Positions 49,190-60,283 of a stretch of 64,000 bases of DNA are shown one piece after another. The translations under genes and the position numbers were made by a program. The stretch is from Limanda limanda. Taxonomy: Eukaryota > Chordata > Actinopteri > Pleuronectiformes > Pleuronectidae. Where the stretch lies: contig NC_083641.1 of the NCBI RefSeq assembly GCF_963576545.1, forward strand, positions 13,200,893 through 13,264,892, read 5' to 3'. The notes beneath the pieces were generated by a model. That model did no database searches, was not told the origin of the DNA, and was given only the letters and a program-made list of their open reading frames with translations. Positions within the stretch are counted from its first letter, which is position 1; the number at the start of each line of letters is the position of its first letter.

Positions 49190-50846
49190 CTTCACATGTC
49201 CATGCGTGCATGTGCCTGTTCTTCACCAGCCCTTGCTGTGGGGGTGTCTGTTATTATTAGCACCTCTGTCGCCATGGAAACTATTTCAGTTACACTAATT
49301 GGCTTCATAACAAGAAGAGTGGGTACATGATGAACTGGCAGAGAGACGGAGAGAAATCGAGGGATAAATAAGCGAAAGAGGGAGGAGGACGGAGTGAAAA
49401 GTTAGAGGGCATGAAAAGAGTTTTACAGGGTGGAAAAAAACTGCAAATCCAGAGATGGATGGAGGAGACAGTGGGATGGGAAAAAAAGACAGAGGATCAA
49501 AAGGAAATGCTCTTTTACTTCCCAGATTTTTTTGAAAATAGCACACATATTCCCATGAGCTCCTGCACTCAGGCATCTGTTCTGCTGCTACTCTGCAGGA
49601 TGTATGTGTATGTGTGTGCATGTGTCTTTATTGTCTGATGCCAATGAGGAGAGTGAAGGCGGGCTATTATAGTGGTTTGCTGAGTGATTTAATGCTGCCG
49701 GTTTCCAGTCTCTCGATCACTCATTAAATGAGCTGAATCCCATTTATTCCATTATTTCTACACAAACCTCTTCCACAATCCTCACAACCGGCCAGCTTAC
49801 AACATTCCTGTTCACAATAAAGCTGCAATTTCTAACAGCTTCTCAGCTCCAGTATTTTTTATGTTTGCTCGATGCAGTCATTCACCAACATCTCACCATA
49901 CCAAGGAATATGTCTCTGACTGAAGAAGAGATGCTGCAGGGTGATACAGGATGTGGAGAAAACTTTACACCCATCACTGTAACACAACCTCCCGACACAA
50001 GCGTCTAGTACACGTCCCCCTAAGGACTTTTTTGTCACATCTTGTTTAAGAGTGTCTACGTCAGCCGTCAAAAAGCGAAACAAATACGAGTAATTAAATG
50101 TGACATCCATTGCAAAATGAATGGACGGAAGCAAACGGGCCGTGCTTAAACTAAAAACGACAAAATAACGTTGAGCTTGGCAGTGAGACTCCGGCAGGCT
50201 GGTCCATGCATATTGGAGGCACACAGATGGCCTCAGCGCTGAATATGGATGAGGGATCTGACACCACAACTCAGACAGACAGCGTGGAAAAGAGAGAGAG
50301 AGGAGGGAAAGAGGAGAAGAGGGAAAGAAGGAAGGAGGGCAGATCAGTATCGGTAAATATGTCTGTTTTTAATCACCTCACTCCGTTTTCTCTTTGGTAT
50401 TATCCCTTTCTTTCCCTTCCTCATCCTCCTCGTTCCCCAGTCCTTCCCTCTGGCTACGGCTGTATGAATTATGAGGCACAAATGAGGTGTGGGTGTGTGT
50501 TTGTGTGTGTGTGTGTGCGTATGTGTGTGTGATTGTGCAGCATATCGTGGTTGTGTTTGTCTATGAGTGGGCTGAAGGCCACGAGTACGCGAGCAAGAAG
50601 CGCAGCGCAACAGCATCTGTCGGGCCAAGGGTGTGAAGGTATTCTATGAAAAAAGACACACAATAATGCACACAGAGGTTGAAAAAAAAGAAGAGCACAC
50701 ATGCATGCAGAGCACATGCAAAAACAAACAAAGCACTCTCATATACATAGGTGAATAAAACATCATCATCATTCTTGCCTGGAGCTCTGTATCAGTGTTT
50801 GTTTTTACATTTCATGTCCGTGTCTTGCTCACCCGTGTATGTGTGT

Positions 50847-50847
<1 letters not shown>
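49190..50847. other. Gene-free sequence
   Basis: A purine-rich plus strand at 49330-49510 and 50290-50340 and a short GT run near 50490-50530. A 136-codon minus-strand frame at 49859-50269 has no recognisable features. Confidence 0.55.

Positions 50848-50891
<44 letters not shown>
50848..50891. repeat. (GT)n microsatellite
   Basis: About 44 bp of GT that abuts the repeat at 50905, mirroring the CA tract at the end of the related copy at 12395. Confidence 0.96.
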
Positions 50892-50893
<2 letters not shown>

Positions 50894-50904
50894 CTCAGAT
50901 ATCT

Positions 50905-51190
50905 TTGTGTGGACCATTTTGAGCCTACAACCTGCGGAGTGAGGACATCTTGGCCAGTCCTCACTTTCTGTACCACCTTTAATGGACTGTTTGTGGGTTA
51001 AGACTTAGGTTAGGGTTAGGGTTAGGGCTAGAGCTAGGTTTAGGTTAGGGTTAGAGTTAGATTTTGGTTAGGTTAGGGTTAGGGTTAGGCATATATTGTG
51101 ATGGTTAAAGTTATGATAAGGGGTTAGGGAATGGAATGAATTATGCCACTGAGTGTCCTCACTAAAATAGAAGTAGGAATGTGTGTGTGT
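50905..51190 (-). repeat. Teleost dispersed repeat ('gtgaggac' family), minus copy
   Basis: Contains GAGTGAGGACATCTTGGCC, a run of TTAGGG/TTAGGT units at about 51005-51090, then GGGGTTAGGGAATGGAATGAATTATGCC and GAGTGTCCTCACTAAAAT. Reverse-complemented, this is the same order as the copy at 12395-12625. The TTAGGG run is therefore internal to a dispersed repeat and not chromosome-end DNA. Confidence 0.72.
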
Positions 51191-52904
51191 TTGTGTTTTT
51201 TCCTGTGAGGTCTAATGAGGTCTTTAGAAAAGGTGGTCTCTGTCAGTCTGGCGGGGGTGGTCCAGAGCTCCTCACATGTTGCCACATTAACTCAGTCCCT
51301 CTCTCAGTTGGAGAGAGGAAGGCAAAGAGCAGAGGGGGAGGGAGAGCTGGCAGGTGTGAGGAAAATGGGATGAAGACGAGAGGAGAGGAGGCATGGAGAG
51401 GAGGATGTGAGAAAAGGAAGAGCGAATGTATAATGATGTGGCGATCAGACGAAAAGAGATGACGACAGATGAAGAGAAACATTTGACACTGACGTTTGAT
51501 GTCACACATTATCACTACCTCTGCTAATGGTGTTAGCTAAAAAAATTGTATTTTATTGTTTTTATTTCTCTTTCTGCTGTTTTAAAACAGCAAGTGCATT
51601 TTAAAAGCACAGGAATTGAATCCTACAAAGTAAAAGCTTTCTTAGAGAAATGTATTGAAATTAAAGTAATGAGCTACAGCCAAATGCATTTAACATGTTT
51701 GATGTATCACAGACACAGATGATCCCGGAATCATACTTTTTAAATAAAACTCTCTCTCTTGGTTGTTCACTGAGACTTTGATCAAAATCATTAACAAGTT
51801 GAACAGTTTTCTACCAGATTTAACAGTTTCTTTCTCACAATATTTGGGATTTGAAGCTGATGGGTTTCTGTTAGCTTTTAAATAAACATCCCGAGGTTCT
51901 TTATAGTCAAATATCGACTTTGCTCGTCCTTGTTCTTTTCATTCTTTCTATCTATCTAATTCTCTTTCAAAACGGCGAACCATAAAACCGGCCTCCTCCA
52001 GAAACAGCTTGTACTATGTGTCTTTAAGATTGAAACAGGCAGAGTTTCACCTCTTGACCGACTCCCCAGAGACCGCTCGTATCAGCTGTTGAGCCTCGAT
52101 TACTTCCTCCTGTATCTCCAGTCTCCATCAGCAGCAGCGGGATGAAGCTCTGGGTGATACATTTCTCTGTCTGGGTCCAGGGACTTGATTTAGATCCGCT
52201 CTCTCTCCCGCTCCTGACAAATAAACCACGCTGCTCTTTGTTTATGTGTGTGCTGGAGCGTGAACAGGAGTGGGGACTTCCTGCCTGAGGCATATCATGG
52301 TGGCTCAATGAACACATTTTAATGATTGAAGTATCAGTGTGGGTCTGTTCAGCGTTCTCAAAGACGATCTCAAGTCTTTTGTTCCAGGTGTCACCACCGA
52401 CTCCAAAAGGATTTTCACTCTACCAATTTCTCATGTTTGCTCCTTTTATTTGAACTTTTTTACTATTTGCTCACTTGCTTTTTCTTGTGATTTGTTTTGT
52501 TTGAAAACACATTGGGATTCATTAGCATTTTCTCATTTCAGAGACTTAATTTTCTTTTACACATGAACGAGCCATTCCATAGGGGAAATCAGTTCTTTAA
52601 TCCCCCACACCAAAGCCCCATTCATCGTTCAAGCTACTTCAGATTTTTTATTGTATGATTTTTGCAGCCCAATGAGCACCTCTCTATTTACGTTTGGTGT
52701 TATAAAGTATGGATATAGGAAGGAGCAAAACGTTTGGACTTTTGTGTTGTTAATTGCAGTTGCCATGATCTTTCCCTTATCTTAATAATACCACAGTTAC
52801 CATGCACAGATGTTGTATAGAGAGACATTGAAAGTGATTAAATTGATGATTTAAATAAATGCTTGACTAAGATGTAGATGATTTTTTTGAACAGAATTGT
52901 CTAA
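51191..52904. other. Gene-free sequence
   Basis: A purine-rich plus strand at about 51300-51480 generates short frames. Nothing else is recognised. Confidence 0.6.
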
Positions 52905-52996
52905 AACACACTCTTGGATTTCCTGGAGTTTTACTTTAACCTTACTGTAGTTACTTCTTGCCTTTGCCTAAACTTAACCTAAACCTAAGCCTAAAC

Positions 52997-53084
<88 letters not shown>

Positions 53085-53240
53085 TCGTGCAGCTATCCAT
53101 ATTAAGACTTTGCATTGACTTCCATTCTCTGTTGGCAGCTTAAAAAAAAACCTATCACTTACCTTAACCATGACCCACTCAGACTAACCCCAACCTTAAC
53201 CAAACCATAATTCACATCTCGCCAATAGCATTAACATGTT
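52905..53240 (+). repeat. Dispersed repeat related to the 'gtgaggac' family, split by (AC)n
   Basis: CTTAACCTAAACCTAAGCC precedes the array at 52999-53081, and GGTTCGTGCAGCTATCCATATTAAGACTTTGCATTGACTTCCATTC (about 53082-53127) follows it, then ACCTTAACCATGACCC and CCAACCTTAACCAAACC. The second half matches a fish repeat that I recall with 'gtgcagctatccttgttaggactttgcattgac'. The AC array sits inside it. Confidence 0.6.
52999..53081. repeat. (AC)n microsatellite, pure
   Basis: About 41 uninterrupted AC units nested in a dispersed repeat. Confidence 0.97.
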
Positions 53241-53277
53241 TATGCTAGAAAAAGATCCTAAAGAGATAACAAAAACA

Positions 53278-54036
<759 letters not shown>

Positions 54037-54050
54037 CACTGTAAAAAAGA

Positions 54051-54118
54051 AAAAGTTGAGAAAACGTAAAATATCAAGGCAACATGATGCAAGAGATTTT
54101 TGAGTTTTCTCAACTTTT
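54051..54118. repeat. Subterminal perfect 15-bp hairpin
   Basis: AAAAGTTGAGAAAAC (54051-54065) and its exact complement GTTTTCTCAACTTTT (54104-54118) are separated by 38 bp and start 3 bp inside the 11-bp left terminus (54037-54047). Subterminal hairpins often serve as transposase-binding or MITE structure. Confidence 0.85.
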
Positions 54119-54543
54119 GCCTGCTGTTGTTGACTTAACTAAGGTTTTCAAGTTCTGCAAAGAGTTCTGCCAACTTGGATCTTCTTGTTCACCTAATTAG
54201 GATAATCATGTGAGACTAATAAAGAAATTCTTGCTTGAATGCCATGTATTTCTACCTTCACCAAACGCAGATTTTTTTGTTGAATTAATAAACAATTATG
54301 CCCCTCAATGTCATGCATTTGTACCTCCTTTAAACATAGGTATTCTTGTTGAATAAACGTACAATTATCCCTTCAATGGCATATATTCCTAGATGCACCA
54401 AACACAAATATTCTTGTTGAATAAACATACATTTTATCTGTATAAATCAAGAAAAATGTATGTTGCTGTAATTTTATTATTATAAAATGCTAAACAGATA
54501 ATAAATAAAACACAGTACAGCTGAATGTTATCTGAAATATTTC

Positions 54544-54572
54544 TTTATTTCTTTATATTTTTTTATTTATTT
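54544..54572 (-). promoter_or_regulatory. Clustered poly(A) signals for the SAMD3-like gene
   Basis: On the minus strand AATAAA occurs at 54544-54549, 54562-54567 and again overlapping 54566-54571. They lie about 420-450 bp past the stop codon at 54991, so the 3' UTR would span the 32-bp minisatellite. Confidence 0.5.
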
Positions 54573-54657
54573 TGAACAGGCGGGTTAAGCGCCTTTGTAA
54601 AAAAACATTCTTCTCAAATTAGTTCGCAACATCAAATTGAATGACTAACCATTTTTG

Positions 54658-54995
54658 CATACACATACAACAATGTGTATTCAAACACATACACATACAC
54701 AATGTGTATATTCAAACACATACACATACAACAATGTGTATATTTAAACACATACACATACAACAATGTGTATATTTAAACACATACACATACAACAAGG
54801 TGTATATTTAAACACATACACATACACAATGTGTATTTAAACACATACACATACAACAATGTGTATATTTAAACACATACACATACAACAATGTGTATAT
54901 TTAAACACATACACATATCACAATATGTATATTTAAACACATACACATACACAATGTGTATTCAAACACATACACATACACAATGTGTATTCAAA
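54658..54995. repeat. 32-bp minisatellite, about 11 copies
   Basis: Unit: an ACACATACACATACA segment followed by ACAATGTGTATATTTAA, with variants lacking AAC or the TAT. Each unit contains ACACAT and ATGTGT in inverted order, so every repeat can form a small hairpin. The last unit reaches 54995, so it contains the stop codon (54991-54993) of the SAMD3-like gene. The rest would be transcribed as 3' UTR. Confidence 0.95.
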
Positions 54996-56777
54996 ATAAA
55001 AGTTTTGTTTTCAAAGATCTTGTGCGCTGGGAGCACCGAGAGCCACCAAGCTCAAAAAAGATAGTCTGGATGGCTTCAAATGTATACCTCAACTGTTTGG
55101 GGTAATTTATATTGAGGGCATATAGAAGGCCAAAGAGGTAGGCGAACGCAGAGGAGAGGTTTTCCATTTCATGCAGCACGATGCCCGCTTCCAAAACAAC
55201 TGCATGGTCTCGAGCATGTGAGATGTCGGCTTCGTCATCTAGGATGGTGAGGATGGCCACAGACGCCCCTTCCAGCACTGGTGCCAAAATGTCAGTGTCC
55301 TGAGGAAAAATAACAGATGCATTTGAGCCTTGACAAACTAGAAAGAGCATTTTCTGAAGAAAATGTGTGTGAATGCTGAGAAGGTCCGTGCTAAAGCTGA
55401 AAAGTATAATTTGTAGGCTGAGATATGATTGGCTTCATAACGGCTAAAAACAGTTGAAATGTTAAAAAGGCAGAAGAAAATGGGCAGCTATACACTGGAA
55501 CCTGACAGCCAAAGAAAATTGATGAAGCAATGGCAACATAGCTGACGTAATAGCTGAAAATAGATTTAGTAGTTTAGAAGTAGAACTTGTGAAAAGGAGG
55601 TTGATTTACATGAATTGTAAAAAAGTTAGTGTGAACAATGTATGAAAATATGAACAAATCAGAGAAATATGATTACTGCACTGATAAACTGCACTGGGGA
55701 GGTGTATATTTCCATTTTGGATGAACTACTACTTTAAAACATCTCATGAGAATGAGGAATTAGCTACATGGCCTGAAGTATTTATCTTTTTGCTACAGTT
55801 ACTAGTACTTACCAAGCACTTCATGAAAAACTTTTTGGTATCTTCGCGGAGGAAAATGGGCAAGCCTCTCAGTGCTGCTGTCTTTCGGTGTGTAACAATG
55901 TCAGATGTCTAAAGAGTATCCAGTGGAAAATAAGTATTTCAATAAGTATAGTACTGTACTGAACATACACATAATGCAAAATCAGAAATCTTTTATAGTA
56001 CTGAAGATGAAGCACACACAACTTTACTTTAACAAATTAAAATACTGTTAAACCAAATGCCACCAAAACACAAAGGAAGGACTGCGGACATCCATTTTTA
56101 CTGAAGCATATCCACTAAGGTAGTTTTTACAGCAGCCAACATCTTTTTCTGTGTCTGTTATAAGAAAGTATATTCATGCTCTTCTAAAAATGCCAGGCAA
56201 AGGAGCACTTCACTCACCTGATCATCGAGTTTATCAAGGAGGTCTTCCATTTCTTGGCCAAAACCACCCTTCTTAGTCCGGTAGAGTTTTAGCAGGCCAG
56301 GTCCAAATCTTTCAAGAGATGCATTAAAAGTCCCCAGGAGGTCTTTGCTGGTGATACGCCGAAATTCTTCAGATATCTAAACAAGACAATCAACAAAATA
56401 TTGTAATTAATTGTAATTGCAATTTCAATTAAGCATGGGGATTTTTTTTTCTTTAACTGGAAGAAATGGGCTTCCATAGGAATGAGATGGTTAGGGTAAG
56501 AAAATTAGGACAGGTCACAGAATCAAATGGATCATAGATTTAAATGTAACACTGGCAAGACAGAATTGACACATTTCCCCAGTAGATACTGTTCTTCTTC
56601 AAGAAAAGCCAATGTAGTTGTATAAGACAATTGCTAAATAAATTAGGACATCCTTACCTCCTGAGACGAAAACAGCGCAGGCCACCTCTCTTGGACCTCA
56701 GATACCATAGGCTGACAGATCATTATGTTTTCCTTCTCCTGAGGAGAGACTCTGTCTAAAACGAATGCTTGCACCAT
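54991..56777 (-). CDS. SAMD3-like C-terminal-domain protein, four exons, 227 aa
   Basis: The exons, high to low coordinate, are 56777-56658 (40 codons from ATG), 56376-56218 (53), 55908-55813 (32) and 55299-54991 (102 plus TGA). All introns (281, 309 and 513 bp) are phase 0. Acceptors are CTTGTTTAG, ATACTCTTTAG and TTTTTCCTCAG; donors are GTAAGG, GTGAGT and GTAAGT. Residues of note: RWPALF 31-36, EEFRRIT 43-49, RGLPIFLRED 107-116, a hydrophobic FAYLFGLLYALN at 177-188 and NYPKQLRYTF just after. I recall this order (WPALF, 'FRRIT', 'GLP.FLRED', 'LFGL.YALN..YP..L..TF') from the C-terminal region of large numbers of uncharacterised fish proteins labelled 'sterile alpha motif domain-containing protein 3-like'. 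Their biochemical role is unknown. An N-terminal SAM or PB1-like region is not present; the usual proteins are longer. A possible extra 5' exon is 57638-57593 (ATG, donor GTAAGT), which would join a longer exon start at 56821 in frame and add about 30 residues. This is uncertain because the joined part includes a poly-lysine from an A run. An intact frame over four exons argues for recent function. Confidence 0.75.
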
Positions 56778-56877
56778 GTTGTTGTGATCGTTGTTGTGTT
56801 TTTTTTTAAATGAAATGCAGTCTTAAAGGGCAAAAATACCGTCTGAAAGTTGCAATTCCGTTTTTCAACTTTTTTTT

Positions 56878-56935
56878 GTTGAGGGGGGGGGGGGGGCTCT
56901 TGCATAGAGCGCCAAATATGCTAGGACCGCCCCTG
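56878..56935 (-). mobile_element. hAT-type terminal fragment with G run
   Basis: On the minus strand it reads CAGGGGCGGTCCTAGC, then ATTTGGCGCTCTATGCAAG, then a run of C. This matches the ends of hAT elements that I recall from fish ('caggggcggtcctagcacatttggcgccc'). The plus strand shows 14 consecutive G from 56883. Only one end is visible; the partner terminus and duplication were not found. Confidence 0.55.
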
Positions 56936-57118
56936 TGTAGCGCAGTGATTCTCTGTATGGTGCGCTCCGCCGGTGCGGCGCGGAGGCATAACAGGCGCGC
57001 AACCGGGAGGAGGAAATGAGAGGCGGATCTAATATTATAGCCGAACTAATGTTTTGATGTCCGCACTCTTTAACGGCGGAGCAGTAAACAAACAAACAAA
57101 TCGCTCTTTCGCCGTAGC

Positions 57119-57170
57119 CAGGGGTCTGCAGACCGCGGCTCTGCAGCCCCTCCGCAGTGGATCCCTGTGC
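57119..57170 (+). mobile_element. hAT-type terminal fragment ('gcggctct')
   Basis: CAGGGGTCTGCAGACCGCGGCTCTGCAGCCCC (57119-57150) matches the start of a widespread hAT group whose consensus begins CAGGGG and contains CCGCGGCTCT (recall). The rest of the element is not evident. The stretch 56943-57118 between the two hAT-like ends is CpG-rich (GCCGGTGCGGCGCGGAGG). Confidence 0.5.
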
Positions 57171-57399
57171 AGTGTTGTGCCTGTCGCGCATATTTTTCGC
57201 GAACAGTGAACTTTACGATCAGTTTTCATATGTTGAATGTGCACGTTAGGGAACGTCATCCACTCTATGCAGCATCTACCACTGCAGTGAGAATTGCCTT
57301 GCCTTTCGTTACTTTACACCCTGACGAACACATACACAATGAAAGAAACAGAGCGTTCCTTAATAACATACTTTTTAATCTTTGGGTTTTGGGGAAAGG

Positions 57400-57576
57400 A
57401 GCAAGTCTCATCAAGTCAAAAGGTTCAAGTCCAAGTGAAGTCACGAGTCATTGATGTCCAAGTCCAAGTCGAGTTGCAAGTCTCTTTACATTTTGTCAAG
57501 TCGAGTCTAAAGTCATCAAATTCATGACTCGAGTCTGACTCGAGTCCAAGTCATGTGACTCGAGTCCACATCTCTG
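57400..57576 (-). mobile_element. 'GACTCGAGTCC' teleost element end
   Basis: Tandem-like AAGTCCAAGTC, GACTCGAGTC and CATGACTCGAGTCTGACTCG text ends at CGAGTCCACATCTCTG (57576). Reverse-complemented, the end reads CAGAGATGTGGACTCGAGTC, which matches the terminus of a fish hAT-like repeat that I recall. The other end is not clear. It lies 11 bp beyond the donor-like GTAAGT at 57587-57592, on its intron side. Confidence 0.6.
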
Positions 57577-57912
57577 GTAAAAACGCACTTACCATACCTT
57601 CTTGAGCAAAATTGTTGTGGGCTCCGTGCGTTGTCCATCCAGAAAATGTCCGTCGCTCAGGTTCAGCAGAGAGCCGTTAAAACCGGTTTAAACTGGAATC
57701 TACTGAGTTGGCCCAACTTAACTCAAAAATCTGCTCAAAAATTTACAAATCCTTGTTGTGCGGATTTAAAATAGTAGTTAGGACAACAATGAGAGAAAAT
57801 TGCTGGACAGACAAGATTTTATAGATTGCATATTGCAAAGCCTTATTTCTGAGTCAGTTTAATTTGAAAACTCTTACGAGATCAACAATTACTAGTTACC
57901 ATTTTTACAGTG

Positions 57913-58804
57913 TGTGTCATCGGTCCACCTACCAGAGAATAACATCCTCTGTGTCTTTGTGATGACGTGTTGATACCGTACCTGCAAACTGAAAGACACC
58001 ACAGACCCAGAAACTGTATTAGATAAACTCCATGAGAAAAATTAAAACACTGCTTTTGGCAATTTCATTTGATTCCGTTCATTACATTTTCAGTTGCACA
58101 CACTCAATAACTTCTCTCTGAGGCATCACCCATGAAAGACAGAAAGAAATCAAGAGGAAGAAGGAAAAGAAGGAAGGAAGATATTCCTCTCGGAGGCATT
58201 ACTCATGCAGGTTTTTATTTGCAAGGAAGGAAGGTAGAAAGAACAAGGCGGAGAGAAAGAAGGTGACATTGAATATATGTTCGCTGTATACGATCCGTCT
58301 GAACTCACATTAGCTCAGGGCTTGTTTTAACAGTCAAATGTTCTCCCCCAGAGAGCACAATTACACTCACTCCTGTCCTCCCTCCCCCCTCCCTCTTTTT
58401 CTTCCTCTCCGTTCCTCTTTTTCTTCCTCACCCTCACTCCCTTTCTCTTCCAAAGCATCAAGTATTTATGATTTAATCTCAGGGAGCACTAACAGATGCT
58501 CCCACCTGTCACACACAAACACACACATAAGTGGAAACATGGCTAATGACACTGCTCTAGGTTTACAAATGTGAGGTAGTAGATCAATTCGGTGTTATAC
58601 CTACTAACTACTTTTGTATAATAGTCAACCAATATATCGATATATAGAACTTTTGTTATGTTGATTAAAATTATATTTCACAAATTTAGTAATTATATCC
58701 CCAGATATTTCAATTGTATTGGATTATACTGCAACGCTGTTGACTCCTGAAACTCAGAAAGTGATTTGTGGACCCACCCCTTCATCTGCACAAGGGCGAG
58801 GAAA
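57913..58804. other. Gene-free sequence
   Basis: Purine-rich at 58140-58260, pyrimidine-rich at 58370-58450. Nothing recognised. Confidence 0.6.
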
Positions 58805-58855
58805 TAATGAGTAAATTAAACATTTTGGGTGAACTATCCCTTTAAGGGATACAAA
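58805..58855 (+). repeat. Short teleost repeat fragment
   Basis: AATGAGTAAATTAAACATTTTGGGTGAACTATCCCTTTAAGG (about 58807-58848) matches the end of a ubiquitous fish repeat ('...tttgggtgaactatccctttaa'). Only about 50 bp remain. Confidence 0.6.
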
Positions 58856-59843
58856 TTTGCTGGAATCTAATATCTTAGTCTTCCAATTTTCTGTCCTGCG
58901 AATGCGACCAAGAATGTTCCTCTCTCAAGCTGTAAGCAAAACGGGAAGTTGGAGGAGACTGAATCATTTTATGCACAATTTATGCATTGGAGGCTGAAGT
59001 GAAAGTAGAAATGGAAATGGCCTTTCAGGCTATCATTATCCTGTGAGAACTCCCTATTCAACCCGCTTCCTCACACCAGTTTATATGTAGGAAACATCAT
59101 CACTGCACATCAGACACTGATTTCTTTTTCCTATTTATATTACAACACCAAAATTGGGAATTAACCAACTACATCAATAGTTCAACCCTCGATCGACTGC
59201 ATATTATTTTCGGGTAAAAAGATAAAAGATGCTTTGAAATATAGTTGATTCTGTTCTTCTTACTTGGTATTCAATGACTGTACCAAGAGGAGGAGGAGGA
59301 TGGTAGAGGAAGGGGGAAAGAGGAGAGGTTATGTCGTCCCCTCAGGGATTAGATTGACTGCTTAATTCAAGTCGTCAAACTGAAAGTCAAAGACAGACAC
59401 AGGGAAGAAGGTGAGGTTTACGTACAGAGGACAGGAGGAGAAAGAAAGGGCAGAGAGAGAGCCGTACAAAGACAGAGGAGGTGTTGTTGTTATTGTTCTC
59501 TCTCAACCTTCTCTGTTCTATTGGATTAGAAGAAGGAAGTTGAATCCTGCTGCGATATTTGCATGCAGCTGCCCAGTGCTGATGGGAGGTGGTTTGTCGA
59601 AGCGAGAGAGACACAAATGTTATGCTAAAGGAATGAAAATGTCAGGACACATTATGATTCACTACACTACGTCCGCTCACCGAGAGTTAGTTCAGATTCC
59701 ACAGGTAGACGAGGTTTACAGGACACACACAGACACCGGACCTTTCAAATTTAATTTTCCGTTGACAATTGGGAGTTCTGTCTGCATGACAAACAAGACA
59801 ATGACCTTTCCTAATAAGACACCGCTGATACTGCCTGCTGCCA
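58856..59843. other. Gene-free sequence
   Basis: Unremarkable. A 171-codon plus-strand frame from 59411 to 59926 runs into the CA tract and has no recognisable domain. Confidence 0.55.
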
Positions 59844-59912
59844 GACACACACACACAGACACACACACACACACACACACTCTGACACGCACACACTCAC
59901 ACACACACACAG
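59844..59912. repeat. (CA)n microsatellite, interrupted
   Basis: About 69 bp of CA with CAGAC, CTCTGA and CGC interruptions. Confidence 0.93.
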
Positions 59913-60084
59913 GTTGGAAAGGATAGAGATTCTGATGAGAAAGTCAAACAGGATTAATTCTGTCATTCTTCCGTTCTCTTCCCCTTTGTCTGCGCACGTC
60001 TATCGGCGAACATACATGTGCACGCGTGTGTCAGTGAGTATATTTAGACATGTCGAGATGCCGCCACAGGCAATCCTCTTCTGC

Positions 60085-60098
60085 GTTACCATGGAAAC
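60085..60098. promoter_or_regulatory. X-box-like palindrome (RFX-type)
   Basis: GTTACCATGGAAAC is an inverted half-site pair around CCATGG and differs from the RFX consensus GTNRCC-N2-RGYAAC by one base. Similar sites lie at 1325, 29379 and 49268. Binding is not shown. Confidence 0.35.
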
Positions 60099-60165
60099 GG
60101 CAGAGCCAAATTGTCAGTTTGCACTACAAAAGAGGGCTAAGTGATGCAGAGCACTGATATCGTTC

Positions 60166-60249
60166 TGTGTGTGTGTGTGTGTGTGTGAGAGAGGGAGAGA
60201 GTTAGAGAAGATGCAGGTTGCAATGTGTTCTCTAACTGTGTGTGTGCGT

Positions 60250-60283
<34 letters not shown>
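60166..60283. repeat. Two (GT)n tracts
   Basis: GT at 60166-60187 and GT with CGTGTGCGTGTGCG interruptions at 60237-60283, separated by a GA-rich spacer. Confidence 0.93.

Larger units (their letters stand above)
54037..57912 (-). mobile_element. Putative 3.9-kb DNA transposon carrying a spliced SAMD3-like gene
   Basis: The left end is CACTGTAAAAA at 54037-54047 and the right end is its exact reverse complement TTTTTACAGTG at 57902-57912. Each end is followed inward by AAGTTG/CAACTT-rich subterminal sequence (54051-54118; about 57703-57723), the usual style of fish elements with CACTGTAAAAA ends. CACTR termini are typical of the CACTA/EnSpm superfamily. The flanking dinucleotide is TG on both sides, which could be a 2-bp duplication but is too short to prove. 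The only gene inside is the four-exon minus-strand frame at 54991-56777; no transposase is visible. The segment also contains a minisatellite and ends of other hAT-like elements. It could instead be two separate terminal repeats flanking a host gene by accident. Confidence 0.5.

Noticed and set aside
51001..51095. Interstitial telomere (TTAGGG)n
   Set aside because: The units are degenerate and lie inside a dispersed repeat also present at 12395-12625, so they do not mark a chromosome fusion.
59411..59926. 171-codon plus-strand ORF as a gene
   Set aside because: It ends in the CA tract and its first part has no recognisable protein features.
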